NCBI GenBank assembly: GCA_011620375.1
Contig: WOZH01000030.1
Location: forward strand, 1 to 44,744
Direction: 5' to 3'
Origin: Acholeplasmataceae bacterium
Lineage (GTDB): Bacteria > Bacillota_I > Bacilli_A > Acholeplasmatales > Acholeplasmataceae
Length of the DNA: 44,744 nt
This document shows positions 9,250-17,663 of this stretch, one piece after another. A program made the translations under genes and the position numbers. Position 1 is the stretch's first letter. Every line of letters begins with the position of its first letter. Under the pieces are notes generated by a model that was not told the origin of the DNA, searched no databases, and worked only from the letters and a program-made list of their open reading frames with translations.

Positions 9250-11204
9250 ACGCATTTATTGACGGACTAAGGCTGATTAGGATCGAATCTGATCAATATA
9301 TCTATGCTATTTCGATTGCTGGACTTGACATTCAATGGGTGAAAAATGAAAACGAGTCTCAATATTTTAAAACCGACCGGGATATCGAGATTCACCAAAC
9401 CGAAAATATCAGCATCAATGATGCCATATATCCCTTACAAATTGGACTTGTCACATTGACTGATGAATTCGAAAAAAAATATCGTTATCATGGTCCACTC
9501 GGTGTTTTTTATACGGAATCCTATACCGATTTTTATGTATTCACGCCAGTTGCTAGAGAGGTCGAACTCGTCCTTGACAACAAAACCTACAAAATGACTT
9601 ATCATGATGGTGTCAGACATGTAAAAGTTTTAGGTAATCTCGAAGGTAAACGCTACGATTATCATGTGAGGCTGGAAGACAAATGGTATGACGTGAGTGA
9701 CCCTTATGCCAATGCACAGGGGTTGGCAGGTAATTACATCATCGATTGGAAAAAAACCATGCAAAGTCCACCATCACCCATTAAACTAAAAAATGCTGTG
9801 GATGCCGTCATCTATGAAGGACACGTAAGAGATATGACCGTGGCTTTAGATGTTGCATCTAAAGGAACATTCAATGGTTTATTTTCACATAGTCATCATC
9901 TGGGCATGCGTCCAATCGATTATGTCAAAAAGTTAGGCATCACGCATTTACAGTTGCTGCCTGTCTATGATTTTGAACTTGTCGACGAGATAAACAAAGA
10001 TAAGCGTTACAATTGGGGATATAATCCCAGCCAATATTTCAGTCTTGAAGGTTGGTTTTCTATCCATCCAGAGGATCCATATGATCGCATCAATGCCTAC
10101 AAGACCCTAATCAACAAAGCCCATGAAATCGGCTTAGGTATCAATATGGATGTCGTCTATAATCATGTCTTCAACAATCACACATTCCCGTACGATTATT
10201 TAGTTCCTGGTTATTTTTATCGCCACGATGAAAATCACAAGATGACCAATAGTTCGTATTGTGGAAATGACGTCGAAACGAGACGCTACATGGTTAGAAG
10301 ATTAATCAAAGATAGTCTGAAGCATTGGGCAAATGAATTCAAAGTGGATGGATTTAGATTTGATCTCATGGGATTAATGGATATTGAGACCATGATCGAG
10401 ATTGAATCTGAACTCAAGACCATTAATCCCTCGATTATGCTTTATGGTGAAGGTTGGAATATGGAAAATGCGATGAAACCAACAGAAAGAGCCAATCAGC
10501 ATAATCAAAAGAAATTGCCATCTTACGCACAGTTCAATGATTTTTATAGAAACGTCTTAAAAGGTGAACTACACGGTTCACAAATCGGTTATACGATGGG
10601 CAACCAAAAGCTCGCACAACGTGCCATGCAGTCACTGATTGGCAGTCCCCATCTATTTGAATCACCAAACCAATCGATCAACTACGTTGAATGCCATGAT
10701 AATATGACATATTATGATGCCGCAGTTTCAAAAGGCTTCCAAATTACCGATTTAAAGGTAGCAGCTGATCTGGCTATGCATATGATTGCCATCTCGCAGG
10801 GTGTTCCGTTTTATCATGCTGGTCAAGAATTTTATCGTACAAAAAAAGGTGTAGAAAACGCTTTTGAATCACCCGATGATGTCAATCAAATCATTTGGAG
10901 ACCGACTGAAAAAAGTGTCAAACAACTGACAAAATTGTTAAAATTAAGAAAACGATTTGCGCTATATCGGCAAACAACGTATCATTCATCAAAAGTATCA
11001 GTTGAAAAATATGGTAAACTCATTGTATATAAACTTGAAGATCACAAAAACATCTTGATCCATTATATCAAGAATTATTTTGATTTGGAAAGATTACCTA
11101 TGAACGAGGGTCAATTGATTTTTCCATCCCAAAAGGCATTGACTGAGAAACACTGTGTCTATGTTGATCAACCAGGCATATATATTGTTCACATCAAGAA
11201 GTAA
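9246..11204 (+). CDS. pulA: Type I pullulanase (debranching enzyme), cytosolic
   Basis: GH13 subfamily debranching enzyme that hydrolyses alpha-1,6 branch points, producing linear chains for phosphorylase and MalQ. The diagnostic type I pullulanase motif YNWGYNP occurs near residue 258. The triad is Asp373 (GFRFDLM), Glu402 (YGEGWNM) and Asp485 (ECHDNMT). The N-terminal 170 residues include a CBM48-like beta domain (YHGPLGVFYTE...). No signal peptide or CBM41 module is seen, so it is an intracellular form like AmyX of bacilli, slightly shorter at 652 aa. Its start codon overlaps the stop of the preceding amylase gene. Confidence 0.92.
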   Translation: MNAFIDGLRLIRIESDQYIYAISIAGLDIQWVKNENESQYFKTDRDIEIHQTENISINDAIYPLQIGLVTLTDEFEKKYRYHGPLGVFYTESYTDFYVFTPVAREVELVLDNKTYKMTYHDGVRHVKVLGNLEGKRYDYHVRLEDKWYDVSDPYANAQGLAGNYIIDWKKTMQSPPSPIKLKNAVDAVIYEGHVRDMTVALDVASKGTFNGLFSHSHHLGMRPIDYVKKLGITHLQLLPVYDFELVDEINKDKRYNWGYNPSQYFSLEGWFSIHPEDPYDRINAYKTLINKAHEIGLGINMDVVYNHVFNNHTFPYDYLVPGYFYRHDENHKMTNSSYCGNDVETRRYMVRRLIKDSLKHWANEFKVDGFRFDLMGLMDIETMIEIESELKTINPSIMLYGEGWNMENAMKPTERANQHNQKKLPSYAQFNDFYRNVLKGELHGSQIGYTMGNQKLAQRAMQSLIGSPHLFESPNQSINYVECHDNMTYYDAAVSKGFQITDLKVAADLAMHMIAISQGVPFYHAGQEFYRTKKGVENAFESPDDVNQIIWRPTEKSVKQLTKLLKLRKRFALYRQTTYHSSKVSVEKYGKLIVYKLEDHKNILIHYIKNYFDLERLPMNEGQLIFPSQKALTEKHCVYVDQPGIYIVHIKK

Positions 11205-11216
11205 AGGAGTTTTCAT

Positions 11217-13064
11217 ATGCGCATGATAGATGATCATGACATTCAAAAATTCTTAAATGGCAGTAGTGACAATGCGCACCATTTTTTAGGTGCGCATTTA
11301 CTTAAAAATAATCAAAATGAGGTTGTAGCAACCCAGTTTACAGTTTATGCGCCACACGCTAAAGAAGTCCGGTTAGTAGCTGAATTCAACCACTATGAGG
11401 GATGGAAACATGTCTTGACAAAAATTCACCCTTTGGGTTTTTACCGCATCGAGATTCCCGAAAACCTCGAATGGTCAATCTATAAATACGAAATTCATAC
11501 GCATCATGGCGATGTGCTTTATAAAGCTGATCCATTTGGTTATTTTGCTGAAGAAAGACCAGCAACGGGCAGTAAAGTCTACCACATTGACGGGTATTCT
11601 TGGCACGATCAAAAATGGTTTTATGAAAAGAAGAAACCCTATCAAGAACCCGTACTGATCTATGAAGTACACCTCGGTTCATGGCGCAGAAAGTATGGCA
11701 TGTTTAAAAAATATAACGAAATCGTCGATGAACTCGCCGATTACGTTTTAGCTCATGGGTTTACGCACGTAGAACTGTTACCCATCTATGAATATCCACT
11801 TGATGATTCTTGGGGATATCAAGGTACAGGATTTTTTGCTGCGACATCGCGCTATGGTGTTCCTCAAGATTTCATGTATTTTGTCGATTGTATGCATAAA
11901 AAAGGGATTGGAGTCGTCATGGATTGGGTGCTTGGACACATCTGCAAAGACGCGCATGGTCTGTCATTTTTCGACGGTGTACCGCTTTATGAATACGATG
12001 ATAAAAATCGTCGTGAAAATGTCGTTTGGGGTACCAACAATCTTGATTTTTCTAAAGGGATAACAAAAAGTTTCATGCGCTCCGCTTTGACGTTTTGGAT
12101 GGATTATTTTCATATTGATGGTTTTAGAATTGATGCTGTATCCAACTTAATCTATTATTTGGGTGATGCAAATATGGGTGAGAATATGGATGCGATTCAC
12201 TTTTTACAAGATTTATCAGCCCATCTTTTTAGCAAAGATGACCGTCTCCTTTTCATGGCTGAAGACTCAACGGCCTATCCAAAGGTCACACATCCGGTCG
12301 ATACCGGCGGTATCGGATTCAATTACAAATGGAATATGGGCTTTATGAATGACGTATTGAAATATTTCAAAGAGGACCCTATTAATCGCAAATATCACCA
12401 TCATCAGATTACATTTGGTTTGATGTACGCGTTTAATGAGCAATTTATCTTGCCGTTCTCACATGATGAAGTTGTCCACATGAAAGGCAGTTTGGTATCA
12501 AGGATGCCAGGTGACTATTTTCAGCAAATGGCTAATTGGCGCTTATTGATGACGCTCTGGATGACACACCCGGGAAAGAAGTTACTCTTCATGGGCGGTG
12601 AATTCGCTCAGTTTTCTGAATGGGCTTTTAAAGGTGAACTCGATTGGTTTTTATTAGACGATGCAACCCATCAAAAAGCGCTGCGATTCTTTAGCGACTT
12701 GGCCATGGTATATCGGCATCACGAAGCGCTTTATGTTAAAGACCACAAGCTTGATGGATTTCAATGGTTAGTAGCCGATGATACCAATCAAAGTGTATTT
12801 GCTTATGCAAGATTTGGACATCATGAAACATTAATCATCATACTGAATATGACACCAAATGTTCATGTCACGTACGACGTTCCTGTACCACAATATGGTT
12901 ATTATGAAGAAATTCTGAATTCCGATAAGTCGATATATTTTGGATCCAATCAATATAACGGAAAGACTTTAAGAGCGATTAAGGGGGATAAATTGGGGTT
13001 TCATCATTACATCAAACCGAAATTAGGACCATTGTCAGGTATCATTCTCAGACTAAAAAAATGA
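11217..13064 (+). CDS. glgB: 1,4-alpha-glucan branching enzyme
   Basis: GH13 branching enzyme that transfers alpha-1,4 segments to 6-positions. Signature blocks: EVHLGSWRR near 152, DWVLGHICKDAHGL (usual DWVPAHF is altered), Asp306 in GFRIDAV, Glu349 in MAEDST followed by GFNYKWNMG, and Asp417 in FSHDEVVH, then KLLFMGGEF. At 615 aa it has a single N-terminal CBM48-like domain. AAGGAG lies seven bases before ATG 11217. It closes the glgP operon at a terminator shared with the convergent lacI-type gene. It is odd that no glgC, glgD or glgA is present here. The enzyme may remodel imported glucans, or synthesis genes may lie elsewhere. Confidence 0.92.
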   Translation: MRMIDDHDIQKFLNGSSDNAHHFLGAHLLKNNQNEVVATQFTVYAPHAKEVRLVAEFNHYEGWKHVLTKIHPLGFYRIEIPENLEWSIYKYEIHTHHGDVLYKADPFGYFAEERPATGSKVYHIDGYSWHDQKWFYEKKKPYQEPVLIYEVHLGSWRRKYGMFKKYNEIVDELADYVLAHGFTHVELLPIYEYPLDDSWGYQGTGFFAATSRYGVPQDFMYFVDCMHKKGIGVVMDWVLGHICKDAHGLSFFDGVPLYEYDDKNRRENVVWGTNNLDFSKGITKSFMRSALTFWMDYFHIDGFRIDAVSNLIYYLGDANMGENMDAIHFLQDLSAHLFSKDDRLLFMAEDSTAYPKVTHPVDTGGIGFNYKWNMGFMNDVLKYFKEDPINRKYHHHQITFGLMYAFNEQFILPFSHDEVVHMKGSLVSRMPGDYFQQMANWRLLMTLWMTHPGKKLLFMGGEFAQFSEWAFKGELDWFLLDDATHQKALRFFSDLAMVYRHHEALYVKDHKLDGFQWLVADDTNQSVFAYARFGHHETLIIILNMTPNVHVTYDVPVPQYGYYEEILNSDKSIYFGSNQYNGKTLRAIKGDKLGFHHYIKPKLGPLSGIILRLKK

Positions 13065-13090
13065 CCAAGGATAGCACCCTTGGCCGTTTT
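13065..13090. terminator. Bidirectional terminator between glgB and the LacI-type gene
   Basis: CCAAGG (13065-13070) pairs with CCTTGG (13078-13083). On the plus strand a TTTT run follows at 13087-13090. On the minus strand the hairpin is followed by seven T residues (the A-run at 13055-13061). It serves both convergent genes. Confidence 0.65.
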
Positions 13091-13091
13091 G

Positions 13092-14063
13092 TTATTTGGT
13101 CGATTTTCTTTCAATCAATTTGACATCAACGATATCATGTAAAGTTTCTAACTCAACACCTTTCATTAATTTCGTTAAATTGATTAATGATTGTTGACCC
13201 ATGAATTTAATGGATTGATGGATGGTCGTAATCGGCGGGGTTACCCATTTCGCATAAGGCGTATCATCATAACCGATCAATGAGACGTCTTCAGGTATTC
13301 TTTTACCCAGGTTATGTAACGTGTGTAACGTCGCTAAAGCTAAGGTGTCGGTAAACGTGATAATACCGTCGACATTTGGATTATTATAGATGACATCTTC
13401 AATCATCTTGATGTCTGGATTCAGCAAATCAAAATCATAGATATTCGCATATAAATCGTTTTGTTTCAAGATGTTGATAACACCGATGGTTCGTTCCATA
13501 GTGGTCAATAAAAATGAAGGGCCTCTAAAGATTAATATATGCTTTGCACCGGCCTTTATCAGTCTATCAGCAGCTAGTTCCCCACCTTTGATATTATCAG
13601 ATGTGATAGAAGGAATATTTTCATCTAAGATATGGTCAACTGTGATGGTTGGAATTTTAAGATCTGTTAGGCGATCCTTATTGTTGAAGTTGGAAGCAAC
13701 AATTAATCCATCGATGTTGTATTGTTCAAAAAATTTCAAATATTCGATTTCGCGATCTGGATCATCTTGGGTGTGACAAAACATGATTTTATAGCCGTTC
13801 GTCGCAGCTTGTGATTCAATGCCTTCAAGCAGTTCACCATAAAAAGATGGTCCGATATGCGGGACAATCACACCGACGATTTTAGAACTGTGACTGGTTA
13901 AACTACGCGCCAATTGGTTGGGAATGAATCCCATTTCTTTGATGGTTTGATCAACCAGTATTTTTGTTTCTTCATGGACATACCCTTTTTGGTTGATGAC
14001 ACGTGAAACGGTAGACACACTGACATTCGCTTTTTTCGCGACATCTCGTATCGTTGGCTTCAT
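13092..14063 (-). CDS. malR: LacI-family transcriptional regulator, probable maltodextrin repressor
   Basis: A 323-residue LacI/GalR regulator. The N-terminal helix-turn-helix reads IRDVAKKANVSVSTVSRVIN (about residues 5-24). It is followed by the hinge region ending LARSLTSHSSKIVGVIVP and a periplasmic-binding-protein-like effector domain. It is cotranscribed behind the neopullulanase gene, with AGGAG nine bases before its ATG. Candidate operators with a central CG are found in front of glgP and in the divergent promoter at 15894. By position and gene content it should respond to maltose or maltodextrin, and it would regulate its own transcript. The effector and the MalR label are inferred. 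A general CcpA role is less likely, since the first helix and genomic place suit a local regulator. Confidence 0.82.
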   Translation of the reverse strand: MKPTIRDVAKKANVSVSTVSRVINQKGYVHEETKILVDQTIKEMGFIPNQLARSLTSHSSKIVGVIVPHIGPSFYGELLEGIESQAATNGYKIMFCHTQDDPDREIEYLKFFEQYNIDGLIVASNFNNKDRLTDLKIPTITVDHILDENIPSITSDNIKGGELAADRLIKAGAKHILIFRGPSFLLTTMERTIGVINILKQNDLYANIYDFDLLNPDIKMIEDVIYNNPNVDGIITFTDTLALATLHTLHNLGKRIPEDVSLIGYDDTPYAKWVTPPITTIHQSIKFMGQQSLINLTKLMKGVELETLHDIVDVKLIERKSTK

Positions 14064-14068
14064 AACGA

Positions 14069-15856
14069 TCAGCTCCTTAAAAGCATATAGGTATCATAAG
14101 CTTTCAAAGACATTTTATCACGAACAACCATTTTTTCATTTGTAAAAAGGTTTTGATAATCACCTTGAAAAGCTTTGGGTATGTGAAGAATTTGTTGTTT
14201 TTCTTGATTTAAAATAATGAGCACGGTTGATGATTGATCTGATTTAGTGAATGCAAGAACATCACCAGATAAGAACCCATAGTCGGCTACCGATAGGCTC
14301 GTATAGGTTTTTCTTAAAATCATAAGTTTTTTAATAAATGATTGAAAATCTAGATCCCATTCGTTCTCATCCCAAATCATACAGCGCCTATTATCGGGAT
14401 CGTGATCTCCTGTCATACCAATCTCATCTCCATAATAAACCGATGGCGTACCGGCGGAAGCAAACATCCAAATGAATGCTTGTTTTTCACGTCTAACATC
14501 ATCGTCTAACCGTCTCTTGATGCGCACTTGATCATGCGTACCGACCAAATTATACATATTTTCTAAAATGTTTTTCGGGGTTTGTGCCAAATAAGTCACC
14601 ATGCGATCTTTGAATTCATCTACGGTGATTTGATGTTCCAAAAATTTCCATAGCGGATGGACCATTTGATAATTCATCACAGCATCCATCTGATTTCCGA
14701 ATAACCAAGGGATTGCATTGTCCATGTTCTCTCCTAGCACATAGACATCCTTGTTTATAGCTCTAACTGTATCCATGATTTGTCGTAAAAAGCGATGACT
14801 GATCTCGTTGGATACATCAAGACGCCACGCATCGACACCGAGTGATGTCCAAAAAGAAATTGCACCTAATAGATGTTTTTGTGTGAGCGGGTTATTGGTA
14901 TGCCATTTTGGCATGTGAGCACTATAGGCGAAGGTTTTGAAGTTCGGTTTAACTGTGCTATTTTGAAGGGGGCGGCCATGGTTTGTAACTTGAAAATTTG
15001 CAACCGGATACTGATCGATGTAGAAACAATCTTTATAAATACTCTTTTCACCGTTTTTGATAACATCCAAAAACCATGGATGCGTGAAATCCACATGATT
15101 AAAAACGCCATCAATCATGATTTTGATGTTTAATGCATGTGACTCGTCAAGCAGTGTTTTAAAATCTTTTGTTGTACCAAATAATGGGTCGACGCTATAA
15201 TAGTCAACTGTATCGTATTTATGTGCGGAAGGAGATTTAAAGATCGGGTTCAAATAGATACCCGTAAATCCCATATCTTTGATATAAGGTAATTTTGCAA
15301 TAATACCTTTTAGATTTCCACCATAAAGTTCATGATTGTTAACAGGGAGTTTACCCCATTTCAGCGTTGATGTGCTATCCACGCGATTGAAACGATCGGG
15401 GAAAATCTGGTACCATAGTGTATCTTTAACCCATTTAGGTGTTTGACTACTATCTTCGCTGTGAATAAACGGATAATTGTAATATAGAGAAAGGTCATAA
15501 GTATCATAAAGTTTATCCTTTTGCGAAACCATTTGGCAACCGGCTGTCCCAAAGAAATACGTATCATCGCCTTTGGTCAAAGTAAACGCATATTTTGCAC
15601 GTTGATCTTTTGGCTGGATTGCGATGAAATAGTAGTCGAAAAGACGCGTTTGATAACGCTTATTCATTGTTAAAATATCATGATTCCAAACGATTTGACG
15701 ATCGTTATTTCGCGTCCAATCGAAAGCATCACCATAAATGATTTTGACGTTGTCCCAATCATTTTTAGCCGTGCGTAATAGGATATGTAATGTGTTTTTA
15801 TCATAAGCATAAGCGTACTCAGATTTCGCTTGATGCCATAGTGCTGAAATATTCAT
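14069..15856 (-). CDS. Neopullulanase/cyclomaltodextrinase-type GH13 enzyme
   Basis: Cytosolic GH13 enzyme of the maltogenic amylase/neopullulanase/cyclomaltodextrinase group. It has the group's N-terminal beta domain (about residues 1-120) before the barrel, which opens with WVKDTLWYQIFPDRF. The triad is Asp347 (AWRLDVSNE), Glu376 (LGENMD) and Asp442 (GTHDQVR). I chose ATG 15856 (595 aa), preceded by GGTGAT, which is complementary to the 16S tail; the alternative GTG at 15865 lies almost at the predicted transcription start. The leader would be only about ten bases. The gene is transcribed divergently from malL and shares a perfect CRE with it. It would hydrolyse cyclodextrins, pullulan fragments or branched oligosaccharides; the exact substrate is not readable. 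Confidence 0.87.
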   Translation of the reverse strand: MNISALWHQAKSEYAYAYDKNTLHILLRTAKNDWDNVKIIYGDAFDWTRNNDRQIVWNHDILTMNKRYQTRLFDYYFIAIQPKDQRAKYAFTLTKGDDTYFFGTAGCQMVSQKDKLYDTYDLSLYYNYPFIHSEDSSQTPKWVKDTLWYQIFPDRFNRVDSTSTLKWGKLPVNNHELYGGNLKGIIAKLPYIKDMGFTGIYLNPIFKSPSAHKYDTVDYYSVDPLFGTTKDFKTLLDESHALNIKIMIDGVFNHVDFTHPWFLDVIKNGEKSIYKDCFYIDQYPVANFQVTNHGRPLQNSTVKPNFKTFAYSAHMPKWHTNNPLTQKHLLGAISFWTSLGVDAWRLDVSNEISHRFLRQIMDTVRAINKDVYVLGENMDNAIPWLFGNQMDAVMNYQMVHPLWKFLEHQITVDEFKDRMVTYLAQTPKNILENMYNLVGTHDQVRIKRRLDDDVRREKQAFIWMFASAGTPSVYYGDEIGMTGDHDPDNRRCMIWDENEWDLDFQSFIKKLMILRKTYTSLSVADYGFLSGDVLAFTKSDQSSTVLIILNQEKQQILHIPKAFQGDYQNLFTNEKMVVRDKMSLKAYDTYMLLRS

Positions 15857-15872
15857 TATAATCACCGTTCAT

Positions 15873-15881
15873 ATTATAGCA
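15873..15881 (-). promoter_or_regulatory. Minus-strand promoter (extended -10) for the neopullulanase-lacI operon
   Basis: On the minus strand TGC precedes a perfect TATAAT (plus-strand ATTATA at 15873-15878). The -35 is poor and overlaps the CRE at 15894-15907. Transcription should start near 15866. Confidence 0.6.
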
Positions 15882-15893
15882 TATGATGAAATA

Positions 15894-15907
15894 TGAAACC
15901 GCTAACA
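15894..15907. promoter_or_regulatory. Perfect CRE/LacI-family operator in divergent promoter
   Basis: TGAAACCGCTAACA matches all fixed positions of TGWNANCGNTNWCA. It covers the -35 region of the minus-strand promoter and abuts the -35 of the plus-strand promoter, so one bound repressor could switch both transcripts. Confidence 0.7.
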
Positions 15908-15938
15908 TTGTTTTAAAAATAACAACGTGTGATAAAAT
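15908..15938 (+). promoter_or_regulatory. malL-malQ promoter
   Basis: TTGTTT (15908-15913) and TAAAAT (15933-15938), spaced 19 bp, directly downstream of the CRE. The leader would be about 21 nt and includes GCGGAGT as ribosome-binding site. Confidence 0.5.
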
Positions 15939-15965
15939 ATTTACGTAGTAAAAGCGGAGTGTTTT

Positions 15966-17663
15966 ATGGACAAAAAATGGTGGATGGAAAGCGTTGGTTA
16001 TCAAATCTATCCAAAAAGCTTCTATGACAGCAATAATGACGGTATCGGTGATCTCATCGGTATCACTGAAAAACTTACATATTTAAAAGATTTAGGTATC
16101 AATCTTCTTTGGATTGGACCTTTTTACGACTCACCGATGGATGATAATGGCTATGATGTCAGAAATTTCTATCAAGTTGATCAGCGTTTTGGTACATTAG
16201 ATGACGCTAAAACACTGATTAAAACTGCACATGAGTTTGGCATCAAGGTCATTTTGGATTTTGTTTTGAATCATACATCTGATGAACATCCATGGTTTAT
16301 CGAATCTAGAAAAAGTAAAGATAATCCATATCGTGATTACTACATATGGCATGAAGGAAAGATGAAAGACGGTAAACGTGTTGAACCAACCAATTGGGGA
16401 TCTTTTTTTGGTGGTAGTGCTTGGTGTTTTGATGAACCATCCAATAGTTATTATATGAAGATTTTCTCCGATAAGATGCCCGATCTTAATTGGCGTAACC
16501 CGAAGGTTCGTGAAGAGATGATTAACATCGGTGAATTTTGGTTAGACGTCGGAGCGGATGGTTTTAGAATCGATGCTGTATCACATTTGGATCGCGCACC
16601 TCTCGAAGACATCCATGACAAAAAACACAAATATCCATTGGATTGGCACCGTTTTTCTAATTTGCCTAAAGTCCACGACTATCTACAAGAACTCAATGAA
16701 AAATTGTTTAAACCGCACAATGCTCTGACAATTGGTGAAGTCGGTGGACAAGCAACAATTGAAAATGCTTTAAAATATGCTAGTTTTGATGCGAATGAAT
16801 TATCGATGGTATTCAATTTCGATCATAATTGGTGTAATAACTTAAATGAGGTTGTTGATCCGAAAAAGCTAAAAGTCGATGTCATTCAGTTAAGAGCAGT
16901 GTTTAAAAAATGGCAAGATGCTTTTAAAGAAAAAGGGTGGTTACCGTTAAATTGGCTCAATCATGACCAACCGCGTCTCATGTCGCATTATGGTCATTAC
17001 AAATATCCAAAAGCATCGGGGAAGATGTTAGCAACCGTGATTCATATGATGAGAGGGACACCGTTCATCTATCAAGGTGAAGAAATCGGCATGACCAATT
17101 ATCCTTTTCAAGATGTGCAAGATTTTGATGATCAGTCATCGGTTGCGAATTACAGGTATCAATTAGAACATGTATCAGATAATCCGGTTTATGCACTAAA
17201 AAAAGCAAGTCTAAAATCTAGAGATAACGGTAGAACACCGATGCAATGGGATAAATCAAGCGCTGCTGGGTTTACGAAGGGTATTCCTTGGTTTCATGTC
17301 AATCCTAATTACAAGAAAATCAATGTTGAAAACAGTTTAAAAGATCCTGATTCGTTATGGCATCATTATCAAAAACTGATCGATCTTAGAAAAAACAGTC
17401 AGTATCACGAGGTGATTACATATGGCGAGTTGGATTTTATTGATTTAGAAAATAAAGATTGCTTATCATATACGAGATTACGCGGTGATCAAACACTATT
17501 AGTTATAAATTCTTTTAGTCAATATGACGTCATGTTTGATCTCACACAGTACAACATTCTAGAAGTCGTATTGAACAACTACAAAAAGACAAGGATTAAA
17601 AATGGGATGATCTTCTTAAAACCATTCGAATCAGTTGTCTTAGAAGTGAAGGTAAAAGCATGA
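15966..17663 (+). CDS. malL: Alpha-glucosidase (GH13, oligo-1,6-glucosidase/maltase group)
   Basis: Cytosolic 565-residue GH13 enzyme of the MalL/oligo-1,6-glucosidase group, opening with the typical WWMESVGYQIYPKSFYDSN and NNDGIGDL calcium-type loop. The triad is Asp203 (GFRIDAVSHL), Glu258 (IGEVGG) and Asp334 (LNHDQPR). In this group Val after the nucleophile region goes with alpha-1,6 preference and Ala with alpha-1,4. Here Ala204 follows Asp203, so I infer maltase-type activity releasing glucose from malto-oligosaccharides. Trehalose-6-phosphate hydrolase is a less likely alternative given the setting. It is first in an operon with malQ (ATGA overlap) and runs divergently from the neopullulanase gene. 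Confidence 0.87.
   Translation: MDKKWWMESVGYQIYPKSFYDSNNDGIGDLIGITEKLTYLKDLGINLLWIGPFYDSPMDDNGYDVRNFYQVDQRFGTLDDAKTLIKTAHEFGIKVILDFVLNHTSDEHPWFIESRKSKDNPYRDYYIWHEGKMKDGKRVEPTNWGSFFGGSAWCFDEPSNSYYMKIFSDKMPDLNWRNPKVREEMINIGEFWLDVGADGFRIDAVSHLDRAPLEDIHDKKHKYPLDWHRFSNLPKVHDYLQELNEKLFKPHNALTIGEVGGQATIENALKYASFDANELSMVFNFDHNWCNNLNEVVDPKKLKVDVIQLRAVFKKWQDAFKEKGWLPLNWLNHDQPRLMSHYGHYKYPKASGKMLATVIHMMRGTPFIYQGEEIGMTNYPFQDVQDFDDQSSVANYRYQLEHVSDNPVYALKKASLKSRDNGRTPMQWDKSSAAGFTKGIPWFHVNPNYKKINVENSLKDPDSLWHHYQKLIDLRKNSQYHEVITYGELDFIDLENKDCLSYTRLRGDQTLLVINSFSQYDVMFDLTQYNILEVVLNNYKKTRIKNGMIFLKPFESVVLEVKVKA

Noticed and set aside
13471-13776. 101-codon open frame antisense to the LacI-type gene
   Set aside because: The minus-strand product is a clear LacI-family protein; the plus-strand frame has no recognisable features.
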